A stretch of DNA of 64,000 nucleotides from Coleofasciculus sp. FACHB-T130 (GCF_014695375.1 NZ_JACJOG010000041.1:1-64000); one strand, 5' to 3'; shown: positions 9,944 through 19,003, counted from the first letter of the stretch. Numbers and translations are program-made. The notes: generated by a model not told the origin, from the sequence alone.

Positions 9944-10219
9944 ATGAATAAAAAACGTATGTTAATTTGTACTTTTATGGCGTTAGCATCGGGTTGTTTC
10001 GGTGCTTATATGGGGGTACAAATTAAGTTGCTGGCTGATAACCAACGCTGCGAAAATATGACAAAAAATACCTTGGAATTTGCAGCATTCAAAACGGCGT
10101 GCCAAGCTTGGATGATGCCGGGAGCTTATATGCAAGGCAGCAGCAGCGGCTTGTGGGGTGGAATGGTTGTGGGAGCTTTTATCGCGGGTTTGGCAACTCA
10201 CCACAAGCAGCCTGAGTGA
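9944..10219 (+). CDS. Small two-helix membrane protein
   Basis: A 91-residue protein, MNKKRMLICTFMALASGCFG at its start, with two hydrophobic segments: residues about 7-28 and about 66-84 (GLWGGMVVGAFIAGLAT). The region between is polar and has a pair of cysteines (RCENM and KTACQAW), which could form a disulfide on the outer side. No known family is recognised. The gene stands alone between the ppc repeat region and the NACHT island; the start ATG follows a short TTAGCCAT repeat. Confidence 0.55.
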   Translation: MNKKRMLICTFMALASGCFGAYMGVQIKLLADNQRCENMTKNTLEFAAFKTACQAWMMPGAYMQGSSSGLWGGMVVGAFIAGLATHHKQPE

Positions 10220-10270
10220 ATTGATATAAAGAGGAAGTTTAATAGCGGGTTGAGGAGAAGCGATCGTACT

Positions 10271-10335
10271 CTAATCTTCTAATATTTTCTCCCTAATCCA
10301 ACCCACAATATCCGCAACTAAATTAGGCTGATTTG
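10271..10335 (-). pseudogene. Relic of the 3' end of a second NACHT gene
   Basis: Read on the minus strand this stretch encodes QPNLVADIVGWIREKILED followed by a stop. The intact NACHT protein nearby (11090-14353) ends QPNLVADIVSWILEKMIEE and a stop, so 12 of the first 13 residues and most of the rest agree. A stop codon precedes the relic seven residues upstream. It is therefore the decayed tail of a paralogous NACHT gene, separated from the intact copy by the HNH gene and its small partner. Confidence 0.75.
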
Positions 10336-10370
10336 TTATTAAAAAAAATTGCTATCCGTGACGTGGATCT

Positions 10371-10805
10371 TCAATAGGCGGATGCCAACCACCCTTGCAC
10401 CCAAAGCTGCCTAGATGTCCGAATAGAATCATCCTCATCATAGCGTTCATCATTCAGATCAAGGCGATCGCAAGTTGCTCGACCTATTGGAGTTTGCCCT
10501 AAAATATTCAAAGCATCTGTTGTCCAAATAAAATGCTCTGACCACTGTTGCTGACGCTGATTAAATAAAGGAACGATTGCTTGAGTCTGTGGATCTGTCG
10601 CAACTGTAAAGTTATAGCGTCGTTCATTACAACGCTGGCAAGCTAATGCTAAATTATCGGAGTCATCAGACCCACCGAGGGACTGCGGCATTATATGATC
10701 GAGCGTGAACCTTGCCGCACTTGCTTTTTCTGAAGAGTGGCAGTATTCGCACAGGTATTTTGCTCGTTGCCGCACTAACTGGCGAGTGATGTCATTTATT
10801 GTCAT
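10371..10805 (-). CDS. HNH endonuclease family protein
   Basis: A 144-residue protein with a complete HNH nuclease core: CEYCHSS, then FTLDHIMPQSLGGSDDSDN, then LALACQRCNERR. The His of LDHI is the catalytic base, the Asn and following residues complete the beta-beta-alpha-metal fold, and the four cysteines (CEYC and CQRC) likely bind structural zinc. HNH proteins of this size nick or cut DNA in mobile elements and in defence systems. Its start overlaps the stop of the 79-residue gene upstream by four bases (ATGA), so the two are translationally coupled. It sits between an intact NACHT gene and the relic of a second one. Confidence 0.85.
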   Translation of the reverse strand: MTINDITRQLVRQRAKYLCEYCHSSEKASAARFTLDHIMPQSLGGSDDSDNLALACQRCNERRYNFTVATDPQTQAIVPLFNQRQQQWSEHFIWTTDALNILGQTPIGRATCDRLDLNDERYDEDDSIRTSRQLWVQGWLASAY

Positions 10806-11041
10806 GCCTGAGCGATAATTTTAGCGTTGATTAACGTAAAAATTCTATCTAGTTCTAATATTGCAGCTAATTCGGCTAATTCTTCTGGTGTCAGTAAGTC
10901 AGCCTTTTTTTTCTGCAAAAGTTCCTCCATGCGAGACTGTAGCTCATCAGTAAACTTAAAGAGATTCAGGTTATCTACTTGACTAATGTGGATACCCTTG
11001 GATACCAAGGATGAGGGGTTAACAATTAATTTAGTAGTCAT
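10802..11041 (-). CDS. Small helical protein coupled to HNH gene
   Basis: A 79-residue protein of mixed character: an N-terminal beta-like part (TTKLIVNPSSLVSKGIHI) and a C-terminal helical part rich in Glu, Leu and Lys (LQSRMEELLQKKKADLLTPEELAELAAIL). The phrase LTPEELAELAAI resembles small antitoxin-like or regulatory proteins that precede HNH genes in cyanobacteria. It overlaps the HNH start by four bases, so a stoichiometric partnership is likely. Whether it is an antitoxin, an inhibitor or a DNA-binding partner of the nuclease is not visible from the sequence. Confidence 0.7.
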   Translation of the reverse strand: MTTKLIVNPSSLVSKGIHISQVDNLNLFKFTDELQSRMEELLQKKKADLLTPEELAELAAILELDRIFTLINAKIIAQA

Positions 11042-11089
11042 AATATTTTTAGAGCGCTGGTACTATTGTAATAGGTTAATGATCGCGCT

Positions 11090-14000
11090 TTATTCTTCGA
11101 TCATCTTCTCTAGAATCCAACTCACAATATCGGCAACTAAATTAGGCTGGCTGGGAGAGAATGTTTGGAGATTACAAGGCTGTTCGCTCACTACACAAAT
11201 TCTCCTCACGTTATGAAATTTGCTCAGTGATGTAAGGAAAGTTTGACTGAAGCCTTGGGATGGTTCGCCGCTTGTATCTTCGTCAAAAATTAGGAAGACT
11301 CCCTGGCATTTTAGCTGACAATAAACTTTGAGCGCTTGCATCGTTTCCGGTTCCCCATTCTGACGTTCGGGACAGCCTTGCAGTACCATCTCGGCGTAAA
11401 TTTCCGAGGCGGGTTTATCTGGGTTCTCGAATTTGCTGCCGTTGATGCAAATGAGGTGGATGGTGTCGTTGAGGCTGGAGTTGTTAGCGATCGCTGTGTT
11501 GAGAAGTTGAGGTAAATTAGATATGTTGAGGCTTTGCTGGGAGTCGTAGGAAGCGAAAGCTGTGGTTTCTGGGAAAAGGGTGATATATGTAGGGTTCCAA
11601 GCCTGATAAAAGGCTGGATAAGATATATGTTTCGCGTAGTAAATCCAGATAATTTTAAAGCATTCTTTTCCAAAAGGATTAACGCCAACTGGCTCGGATA
11701 AATAGTTTTTTAAGTGTGTAATTACTACCGAAAAAAACTTTCCTTGAGATGCCGCTTTAAGCACTAGCAATTCCAAGTTTGACAAATTTTGCCACAAAGC
11801 TATTGCATCTTTAGGGGCGTCCATTTTTCTTAGTATAACCTTAATATTTTCTTCCAGAGTATCAGCACTATCAATACTATATTCTTCATCGGCGAATGCT
11901 GGAAAACCATCTAAAGAAAGATTCTTATCTCTAGCCTGTTTTTGAAGCGAGTTGATAGACCAGTTGAACCGCTTATTTTCCAGCTCAATAAGCTTGTTGA
12001 CATTGTTCTCACATAACCAGAATTGCCCCTGAACCCAAACATCCTCACTGGTATCGTTTAGCTTATGTAGGGCACTGAGCGCATCTGGGTTCTCAGGAAA
12101 GATTGTTAACAAAATAACAGCAGCTTTCATACAAATTTCATCACTGACACAAATCTTCTGTCCCCATTTGCTGGTGAAACAGGAGCTTCTATACTTAGAT
12201 TGACAAGTGTGTACTAAGTTAGTTAGGGCACTCATTACCTTACTGCGATCGCTCTCTCTCAGTGCTGCCTTAGCTTCCTCTTCAATTGGCTCAGGAAATG
12301 TCCGCCATTCCTGGCTGTCAATACTGAAATATCCAAAACCTTTCTCGACGAGTTGCGCCACGATCGTTTCCGCAAGTCTACAACCCCCAAACTCCGCAAT
12401 TCCTGCTGCTGCTAGAAAATATGCTTGATACCTATAAAAGTCACTGCACCCATCCTTAAACTCTACTAATGCCTGAATAAACTCCTCTTTCTGCTCATCT
12501 GCTACTTCTCTCTTATCTCGCCCCAGCCATAGCAAAATCACCTCTTTCCACTGTGGCTCAAAAATTCGGTAAACGTTGCCTGGTAACGGTTGAGGATTGT
12601 CCTTGTCGTGAGTCAAGAAAGAGCACCAATCGTCAATTGCCAGCGCTGCAAAATATTCCTGAAACGTGGGATGGAAGAAAGCGTAAACTGTTTCATCGGG
12701 ATTTTCAGCAGCCAAACCCACGTTGTTCAGCCAACTTAGTTGAATAATCGCTAACTTATACAAGGGTTGATCCGGATGCCCCAGTACCTGACAAACCAGA
12801 CTGTGCTTAAGCCTGAACCGGGAGGCGGTTTGGTCAATTGCCAGCTTTGCTAACTCTCCTAACACCTGATTCAATTGCATCTGTTGACTTAAAGTAGTGA
12901 AAAATTCCTTGCCTTTCCACTCATAAAACTTCTCCACAAACCCCTTGTAGAGTTTCGCTTTGGTATCCGGCAATCCCCCATTTTCGCGCCACAAACTCCA
13001 AGTGCTGCACAACAGCGTCAACCGCAGGGGATTTTTCGCTAAATCCTTAATCCGTTCCTTACCGAGTTCGTCTAACGCCTGTCGCAATTGCTCACCTAAC
13101 TCTGGTTCGCGCTTAAACCGCTTGGCGATAAACTCCCCTACTCGATCTGGGGTTTTCCCCTCTCCATAGCTAAATTCCAAAGTGCGATAAATCTCAAAAT
13201 TGTCCGCCAGCACATTACGGTTGGCATCCCAGACATTTAGCCGACAACTTAGCACCATCCATGTCTGTCCAACCCAGCCGTTTAGCTGATTTTGAATTGC
13301 CAAGAGGGGTTCTCCCTGCAATAACGGCATCTCATCCACCCCATCCAATACGAGCCACACTCGCCCTTGGTTGCACAACCGTTTTAGCTCAGTTTTCAGT
13401 GCTTCCGTTACTTCTACAGCATCAGGAGAGATAAATGGCAGCGCAGCTTTTAGCCATTTGCCGAGTAAATACTGCTCTAGAAACTCCTGCTGGGGATTAG
13501 TTTCTGGTAAATCTGCAAGGGTTATCAAAATCGGCAAATCAGAGGTATTTTCCAACACCCAAAAGGCAATTTTGCGTAACAGGGTAGATTTTCCCGCCCC
13601 TGGTTCCCCAATGATCGCAATGCGCTTGCCGTTGCTCTTACCCTTCCCGTCTTTTAAGACATCCTGCAAAAACCGCTGATGCTCAAACCGCTCCATTTCT
13701 TCATACTCTGGCTCGTATAAGCGCGAACCCTGCTCTGCGAAGTCACCTCCAGCTACTTTGGGTTGTTTTTTGCGCTCCACCAATCCCAACTCGACATAGA
13801 CATCATCGATTTCAAACTTCATGTCTTCGTCAGACATAAGCTGATTGGTAGTCAGCCGTTTCTGGCATTCGAGCATAGTTTGGCAGATTTTGCGCCAGTC
13901 GAAGTCGTCAGATTCTTTCGATATTGGCTTTTGAGCATCACCTGAATTCGATTTTCGAGATTGATCGCACCTATCCCACTCGCCACCCTTATTAAACAAC

Positions 14001-14353
14001 CACTTGATGTTTTCTTCCCTGTCAGTTGCAGGAAAGTTCAGCGAAAAGCGCCAAAATTCTGTGTTTGTGACTGTTTTGGCGCTAATTTTACCCCTTTGAT
14101 CCTGCAAAATTTTCAAATTTATTAGGCAGTGCAGCGCATTGCGGATTTCTTCTCCGTTTAAGTTGCTGCCGCATTGGCTAACCAAAGCCGCCAAGTTTTC
14201 CAGCGTCGCCTGTGTCACCCATAGCTGAGAGCCTTCCTGCCAATCCGCTCTAATCTCTGTTTTCGATAATTCGTTATTAATGTAACGCAGCAGGGCGTTT
14301 AGCAATATCTTGGCGTGTTCTTTCCCCTTTTTTTTACTAAGATTACGCCCCAT
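11090..14353 (-). CDS. NACHT-domain NTPase, STAND-type (probable defence protein)
   Basis: A 1087-residue protein. The first ~130 residues look like a helical or winged-helix domain (WVTQATLENLAALVSQCG). A NACHT NTPase follows: Walker A GEPGAGKS near residue 250, Walker B WLVLDGVDEMP near 335, and a sensor-like WMVLSCRLNVWD. The region to about 600 is the helical arm, with FFHPTFQEYFAALAID typical of NACHT proteins. The C-terminal ~450 residues are helical-repeat-like and end in an alpha/beta segment (DTIHLICINGSKFEN, VFLIFDEDTSG) of unknown role. Bacterial NACHT proteins act as NLR-like phage sensors, which is a family statement and not shown here. ATG at 14353 is preferred to a TTG at 14368. 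HNH and small-partner genes follow 49 bp downstream. Confidence 0.85.
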   Translation of the reverse strand: MGRNLSKKKGKEHAKILLNALLRYINNELSKTEIRADWQEGSQLWVTQATLENLAALVSQCGSNLNGEEIRNALHCLINLKILQDQRGKISAKTVTNTEFWRFSLNFPATDREENIKWLFNKGGEWDRCDQSRKSNSGDAQKPISKESDDFDWRKICQTMLECQKRLTTNQLMSDEDMKFEIDDVYVELGLVERKKQPKVAGGDFAEQGSRLYEPEYEEMERFEHQRFLQDVLKDGKGKSNGKRIAIIGEPGAGKSTLLRKIAFWVLENTSDLPILITLADLPETNPQQEFLEQYLLGKWLKAALPFISPDAVEVTEALKTELKRLCNQGRVWLVLDGVDEMPLLQGEPLLAIQNQLNGWVGQTWMVLSCRLNVWDANRNVLADNFEIYRTLEFSYGEGKTPDRVGEFIAKRFKREPELGEQLRQALDELGKERIKDLAKNPLRLTLLCSTWSLWRENGGLPDTKAKLYKGFVEKFYEWKGKEFFTTLSQQMQLNQVLGELAKLAIDQTASRFRLKHSLVCQVLGHPDQPLYKLAIIQLSWLNNVGLAAENPDETVYAFFHPTFQEYFAALAIDDWCSFLTHDKDNPQPLPGNVYRIFEPQWKEVILLWLGRDKREVADEQKEEFIQALVEFKDGCSDFYRYQAYFLAAAGIAEFGGCRLAETIVAQLVEKGFGYFSIDSQEWRTFPEPIEEEAKAALRESDRSKVMSALTNLVHTCQSKYRSSCFTSKWGQKICVSDEICMKAAVILLTIFPENPDALSALHKLNDTSEDVWVQGQFWLCENNVNKLIELENKRFNWSINSLQKQARDKNLSLDGFPAFADEEYSIDSADTLEENIKVILRKMDAPKDAIALWQNLSNLELLVLKAASQGKFFSVVITHLKNYLSEPVGVNPFGKECFKIIWIYYAKHISYPAFYQAWNPTYITLFPETTAFASYDSQQSLNISNLPQLLNTAIANNSSLNDTIHLICINGSKFENPDKPASEIYAEMVLQGCPERQNGEPETMQALKVYCQLKCQGVFLIFDEDTSGEPSQGFSQTFLTSLSKFHNVRRICVVSEQPCNLQTFSPSQPNLVADIVSWILEKMIEE

Positions 14354-14395
14354 ATTCAACAAGCCCAAACCTAAAGAAATTGTTAATAAACTTCA

Positions 14396-14492
14396 AGTTT
14401 CCCAACCAGGAGACTTTCCCAAGCAGATTTTTCCCATCGTAACAACCCTCTGAACAGCTTGGGAAGTTTTACTTGTACCAATTTCCCAAGCT
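14396..14492. promoter_or_regulatory. Repeated TTCCCAAGC boxes between NACHT gene and small ORF
   Basis: The 179-bp divergent spacer holds a perfect 10-bp inverted repeat AGCTTGGGAA (14456-14465) and TTCCCAAGCT (14483-14492), plus a further half site TTTCCCAAGC (14415-14424) and a weaker GTTTCCCAA (14396-14404). Such an arrangement of like-spaced half sites suggests an operator for a dimeric regulator, or a hairpin in the leader. No regulator gene lies next to it. Confidence 0.45.
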
Positions 14493-14531
14493 CAAACTTC
14501 ACCTCATCAACCTTGAAAGTAGGTGAAGTTA

Positions 14532-14771
14532 ATGATTACAGATTCTCAAAAAGATAAGATTAAGCAGAGGGAAGCTGTAGAAAATTTTCATGGTAATTTT
14601 GTTGAGCCACAACTACAGGCTAAGACTCAAATTCAGTATCAGCCGCAGTCAATCCAGTACGATACTGCTGGGCAAACATCTCCCAGTCTGTTGTTACCAT
14701 TGCTATTGGCATGGTTCTTTTGTCTGGGGCTTCACATCCGCCATTTGTGCCGGATGAATGATAAGAAATAA
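14532..14771 (+). CDS. Small single-helix membrane protein divergent from NACHT gene
   Basis: A 79-residue protein (MITDSQKDKIKQREAVENF...) with a polar, glutamine-rich first half and one hydrophobic segment (SLLLPLLLAWFFCLGLHI, residues about 53-70) before a basic tail. The frame extends to a GTG at 14523 (three residues more); either start is possible. It is not a family I recognise. It is read away from the NACHT gene and shares its upstream region with the repeated TTCCCAAGC boxes, so it may belong to the same island. It could be a small membrane effector or simply a spurious frame. Confidence 0.4.
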   Translation: MITDSQKDKIKQREAVENFHGNFVEPQLQAKTQIQYQPQSIQYDTAGQTSPSLLLPLLLAWFFCLGLHIRHLCRMNDKK

Positions 14772-15035
14772 ATCACTCTTAACCCCGCCAATGACATTTT
14801 GTATCTCAAGAGGAGAGTGCAATCGCATCCACCGTAGTAGTAGGGGCGAAGCATTCGGTTCAAAATATTTCACAGTTGACGGCAAGATTTGTACCCGAAT
14901 GCTTCACCCTATCGCAGGGAAGCGTGAAGCATTCGCATTAATAATATTGGGTTAAGTGGCATAGGCGATCGCGCTTTCTTCTTCGCCCCTACCGCTAACC
15001 ATCTGCAATATCGTTGGGTTGAATTGGAAAACTGT

Positions 15036-15719
15036 ATGAAAAAACGCCGATGGGTGTGGTTCTTTAGTTTGCTGTTTGCTTCCCTGCTGGTTGTTACCAG
15101 TTGCGGCAACAATTTCGATGATGTCAAAAACCTCAAAGCGGGTGCTGGTAAGCAAGTTATTGTTTTAGGCGATAGCATCGCCTCTGGATATGGCGTGGAC
15201 AAGACAGAAGCTTTTCCCAGCGTGTTGAGTCGTCAACTCGGTTTGCCAATACTGAATCGCGGTGTTAGCGGCGATACAACCGCAATGGGGTTGAGTCGCT
15301 TACAAAAAGATGCGATCACAGCAGAACCTTGGCTGGTAATTGTTGAATTAGGCGGAAATGATTTTCTGCGAAAAATTCCCAAAACTGAGACAGAACAAAA
15401 CTTGCGGCAAATCGTAACTTCGATTCAACAACAAAAAGCAATTGTTGTGCTGCTAGGAATCAATCTCGGCTACATAGAAGATGAATATGATGAACTTTAT
15501 CAGCGTGTTGCTAAAGATACACAGGCTTATTTAATTCCGCAGGTTTTAACTGGAATTGTCGATAATCCAAAAAATCGCCAGGAAGATATCATTCATCCAA
15601 ATGCTGCCGGACACCAGCTTTTAGCCTCCCGCGTTGCTAAAAACTTACAGCCCTTATTAGCCCAAGCTACTTGGCCTCCAACCTTGTTGCAATATCGACG
15701 GAGTGCTAATCAAACATAG
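15036..15719 (+). CDS. SGNH/GDSL-type esterase lipoprotein (TesA-like)
   Basis: A 227-residue secreted lipoprotein. The signal peptide MKKRRWVWFFSLLFASLLVV ends in a lipobox with Cys (VTSCG). The SGNH blocks are all present: block I VLGDSIASGYG with the nucleophile Ser, block II NRGVSGDT with Gly, block III ELGGNDFL with Asn, and block V DIIHPNAAGH with the Asp-His pair. Members hydrolyse acyl esters or lysophospholipids at the outer membrane or in the periplasm. ATG at 15036 is used; an upstream TTG adds four residues without reason. It stands alone upstream of agrE with a ~220-bp gap, so no operon partner is evident. Confidence 0.85.
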   Translation: MKKRRWVWFFSLLFASLLVVTSCGNNFDDVKNLKAGAGKQVIVLGDSIASGYGVDKTEAFPSVLSRQLGLPILNRGVSGDTTAMGLSRLQKDAITAEPWLVIVELGGNDFLRKIPKTETEQNLRQIVTSIQQQKAIVVLLGINLGYIEDEYDELYQRVAKDTQAYLIPQVLTGIVDNPKNRQEDIIHPNAAGHQLLASRVAKNLQPLLAQATWPPTLLQYRRSANQT

Positions 15720-15937
15720 GAGCGATTTGCACTGAAACTGTTAAAAATTTTCCATAAATCGCTTTTTGTCAAGTCCCTTGGGTTGTAAAGGAATAAAATA
15801 GACATTAGCCTCTAGAGCTGACTTTCGCTGTTACGAATAAGAGGTAAAGATTTCGTAACAAGTCCTACAGAATTGGATCGTAGAAAGTCTGTATCCAATA
15901 AGAGTTTGCCCTTGTCTATTTCACTTGAGATTCTTTT

Positions 15938-18052
15938 ATGACCTCCTCGATCCGCTTCCTCATGTGCGCTCCCGACCATTACGACGTGGATTATGTGATT
16001 AATCCCTGGATGGAGGGCAATATTCACAAATCCTCGCGCGATCGCGCCGTCGAGCAATGGCAAAAGCTTCATTACGTCCTCAAAGACCACGCCATTGTCG
16101 ATTTGGTTGCACCCCAGCGCGGTGTGCCTGACATGGTGTTTACAGCCAATGCTGGCTTGGTTCTGGGAGATACCGTTGTCCTGAGCCGCTTCTTCCACAA
16201 AGAGCGGCAGGGTGAGGAGCCTTATTTCAAGCAATGGTTTGAGGAAAAAGGCTATAAGGTGCATGAACTGCCTAAAGACTTGCCGTTTGAAGGCGCGGGC
16301 GATGCGCTGCTGGATCGAGAGGGGCGCTGGTTGTGGGCGGGATACGGCTTCCGCTCAGAACTCGATTCTCACCCGTTGTTGGCAAAGTGGCTCGACATCG
16401 AAGTGCTATCGTTGCGATTGATGGATGAGCGGTTCTATCATCTGGATACCTGCTTCTGTCCCCTGAGTGGCGGCTATTTGCTCTACTATCCCCCCGCATT
16501 TGATTCTTACACCAACCGCTTGATTGAAATGCGAGTTGCGCCGGAGAAGCGGATTGCCATCGAGGAAGCGGATGCGGTAAATTTCGCCTGCAACGCTGTG
16601 AATATTGACCACGTTGTGGTGATGAATAAGGCGAGTGAGCCACTCAAAAAACGCCTTGCCGATGTTGGATTTCAAGTTATCGAAACGCCGCTGACAGAAT
16701 TTTTGAAAGCCGGTGGCGCTGCTAAGTGTCTGACGCTGCGGGTGACGGAACCCGTCCGAGAAGAAGTCCATGCCAATGTCTCGGTGGAAAGCCGCACGAT
16801 TCGCCTAGAAGGGCATTTGCTGGACTCCGGCTTAATCAACCGTGCTTTAGATTTAGTCGTAGAAAATGGGGGCAGCTTCCAGGTTCTCAACTTCAGTCTG
16901 GGAGAGCAACGGCAAAGTACCTCCTCTGCGGAGGTGAAAGTGTCGGCTCCTTCCCACGATGTGATGGAAGCGATTTTGTCGCAGCTTATCGATTTGGGTG
17001 CGGTGAATTTGCCCCAAGATGAGCGTGATGCCAAGCTGGAAGATGTCATCCAAGCTGGGGTGGCTCCAGATGATTTCTATGTGTCCACCATTTATCCCAC
17101 AGAAGTCAGAATCAATGGGGAGTGGGTGCGAGTGCAAGAGCAACGCATGGATGGCGCGATCGCTATTACCCAAACTCCCAACGGACGGGTAGCACGGTGT
17201 AAACTGCTGCGGGATTTAGAACTTGGCGAACAGGTGGTGGTTGATGTCGTCGGTATCCGCACGGTGCGGAAGACGGAATCCCGCGAACAGCGCAACACCC
17301 AAGAATTCAGTTTTATGTCTGCCGGAGTTTCCAGCGAACGCCGCGTGGAATTGGTGGTGGAACAAGTTGCCTGGGAACTTCGCAAAATTCGCGATGCTGG
17401 CGGTAAAGTAGTGGTGACAGCAGGGCCAGTAGTGATTCATACGGGCGGTGCCGAACACCTGACGCATCTGATTCGGCAAGGTTATGTGCAGGCGTTGCTG
17501 GGAGGAAATGCGATCGCTGTCCACGACATTGAGCAGTCCATGTTGGGAACCTCGCTGGGTGTGGATATGAAACGAGGCGTCGCTGTTCGGGGGGGACACC
17601 GCCATCACCTGAAAGTAATTAACACGATTCGCCGTTATGGCAGTATTGCCAAAGCTGTTGAGAATGGTGCGATCAATAGCGGTGTCATGTACGAGTGCGT
17701 CCGCAATGGCGTTCCCTTCTGCCTTGCCGGTTCCATCCGCGATGATGGTCCCTTACCAGATACTCAGATGGACTTAATTAAAGCTCAGGAAGAGTATTCC
17801 CAACTGCTGCAAGGTGCAGACATGATTTTGATGCTCTCTTCCATGCTGCACTCAATTGGAGTGGGAAATATGACACCAGCCGGGGTGAAGATGGTCTGCG
17901 TAGATATAAACCCAGCCGTTGTCACCAAATTGAGCGATCGCGGTTCTGTCGAATCCGTCGGCGTCGTCACCGATGTCGGTTTATTCCTCAGTCTGTTAGT
18001 GCAACAGCTGGATAAATTAACCAGCCCTTATCACATTGCTCAATCAGTTTAA
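15938..18052 (+). CDS. agrE: Arginine dihydrolase / ornithine cyclodeaminase bifunctional enzyme
   Basis: A 704-residue protein matching cyanobacterial AgrE (also called ArgZ). The N-terminal domain (about 1-280) is a guanidine-modifying fold that turns arginine into ornithine, CO2 and ammonia; Asn71 (VFTANAG), His168 (RFYHLD) and Cys264 (AAKCLTLR) are all at the positions known for the characterised enzymes. The C-terminal LOR/SDH-like part (about 285-700, with GGNAIAVHDIEQSMLGTS) corresponds to the domain that takes ornithine on to proline in Anabaena AgrE. It serves mobilisation of nitrogen from arginine and cyanophycin. The gene ends in a strong hairpin terminator at 18070. The second activity is assigned by family, not from visible residues. 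Confidence 0.93.
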   Translation: MTSSIRFLMCAPDHYDVDYVINPWMEGNIHKSSRDRAVEQWQKLHYVLKDHAIVDLVAPQRGVPDMVFTANAGLVLGDTVVLSRFFHKERQGEEPYFKQWFEEKGYKVHELPKDLPFEGAGDALLDREGRWLWAGYGFRSELDSHPLLAKWLDIEVLSLRLMDERFYHLDTCFCPLSGGYLLYYPPAFDSYTNRLIEMRVAPEKRIAIEEADAVNFACNAVNIDHVVVMNKASEPLKKRLADVGFQVIETPLTEFLKAGGAAKCLTLRVTEPVREEVHANVSVESRTIRLEGHLLDSGLINRALDLVVENGGSFQVLNFSLGEQRQSTSSAEVKVSAPSHDVMEAILSQLIDLGAVNLPQDERDAKLEDVIQAGVAPDDFYVSTIYPTEVRINGEWVRVQEQRMDGAIAITQTPNGRVARCKLLRDLELGEQVVVDVVGIRTVRKTESREQRNTQEFSFMSAGVSSERRVELVVEQVAWELRKIRDAGGKVVVTAGPVVIHTGGAEHLTHLIRQGYVQALLGGNAIAVHDIEQSMLGTSLGVDMKRGVAVRGGHRHHLKVINTIRRYGSIAKAVENGAINSGVMYECVRNGVPFCLAGSIRDDGPLPDTQMDLIKAQEEYSQLLQGADMILMLSSMLHSIGVGNMTPAGVKMVCVDINPAVVTKLSDRGSVESVGVVTDVGLFLSLLVQQLDKLTSPYHIAQSV

Positions 18053-18069
18053 TTATTGTGTAGACACGA

Positions 18070-18102
18070 TAGGGTGGGCACTGCCCACCCTATTTGTTTT
18101 TT
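18070..18102 (+). terminator. Rho-independent terminator after agrE
   Basis: A perfect hairpin AGGGTGGGC-ACT-GCCCACCCT-like stem is followed by ATTTGTTTTTT. It sits 18 bp after the agrE stop and before the GTG of the next gene. Confidence 0.85.
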
Positions 18103-18121
18103 CAATAGTGGCTCCGAAAGC

Positions 18122-18913
18122 GTGAAAACTGACAGCATTTTCTATCAACTCTTTCAAAATTTTCCCAGCATCTTCTTTGAATTGATTGGGCAACCAGAAT
18201 CAACTGGCAACACCTATCAATTCACCTCAGTTGAAGTCAAACAAACCGCCTTTCGCCTCGATGGTTTATTTCTACCCTTTGACGATTCTGCTGACCAACC
18301 CATTTATTTTGTAGAAGTACAATTTCAACGCGACGAAAGATTTTATCAGCGCTTTTTTGGAGAAATCTTCCTTTACCTATCTCAATACGAACGAGCTAAC
18401 GATTGGAGAGGAGTGGTAATTTTTAGAAGCAAAAGCCTAGATCCAGGTGTGAAGCCCCAGTATCGAGAATTACTGACAAGCCCGCGAATTCGACGGATAT
18501 ATTTAGATGAATTAGGAGAAGCGGCAGATCGATCTCTTGGCGTGGGCGTGGTGAAATTAGTTGTAGAGACTAAAAAGAAAGCCGCTGACTTGGCAAGGCA
18601 GTTACTTAATAAAGCCAGCCAAGAAATTGCTGATGAAGGGGTCAGGCGGCAACTTATAGAGTTGATTGAGACAATAGTCTTGTACAAGTTTCCACAAATG
18701 ACTCGCCAGGAGATGGAAGCAATGTTTGGATTCAGTGAGTTAAAGCAAACTAGAGTTTATCAAGACGCCGTCGAGGAGGGTAAACTGGAAGCAAAATTAG
18801 AAGCAGTGTCTCGATTATTGACATTAGGGTTAACTGTGGAACAGGTCGCAGAGGCTTTGGGATTGACAATTGAGCAAGCCAAACAAGCCGCAGAAGCAAA
18901 GACTTCCGATTAG
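18122..18913 (+). CDS. DUF2887 family protein (Rpn/PD-(D/E)XK nuclease-like)
   Basis: A 263-residue protein. The beginning KTDSIFYQLFQNFPSIFFEL is the hallmark of DUF2887 proteins, which are numerous in cyanobacteria and related to recombination-promoting (Rpn) nucleases. The nuclease-like core is visible as FRLDGLFLP and then QPIYFVEVQFQRDERFYQR, a D...ExQ arrangement. The tail is helical and ends in a small HTH-like repeat (LGLTVEQVAEALGLTIEQAKQ). A GTG at 18122 is chosen as start because homologues begin M-K-T-D-S; the frame is open to 18056 but that part lies within the agrE terminator. The family is often mobile or multi-copy; its biological role is unsettled. Confidence 0.85.
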   Translation: MKTDSIFYQLFQNFPSIFFELIGQPESTGNTYQFTSVEVKQTAFRLDGLFLPFDDSADQPIYFVEVQFQRDERFYQRFFGEIFLYLSQYERANDWRGVVIFRSKSLDPGVKPQYRELLTSPRIRRIYLDELGEAADRSLGVGVVKLVVETKKKAADLARQLLNKASQEIADEGVRRQLIELIETIVLYKFPQMTRQEMEAMFGFSELKQTRVYQDAVEEGKLEAKLEAVSRLLTLGLTVEQVAEALGLTIEQAKQAAEAKTSD

Positions 18914-19003
18914 GCATTTAGTCAGTATTGCTGGGATGGGAATTCATTGCCCAAATCATTGCAAAGGGAATGCCCAAGCCCAGCCTACTGGAGAAAGGAG
19001 TAT

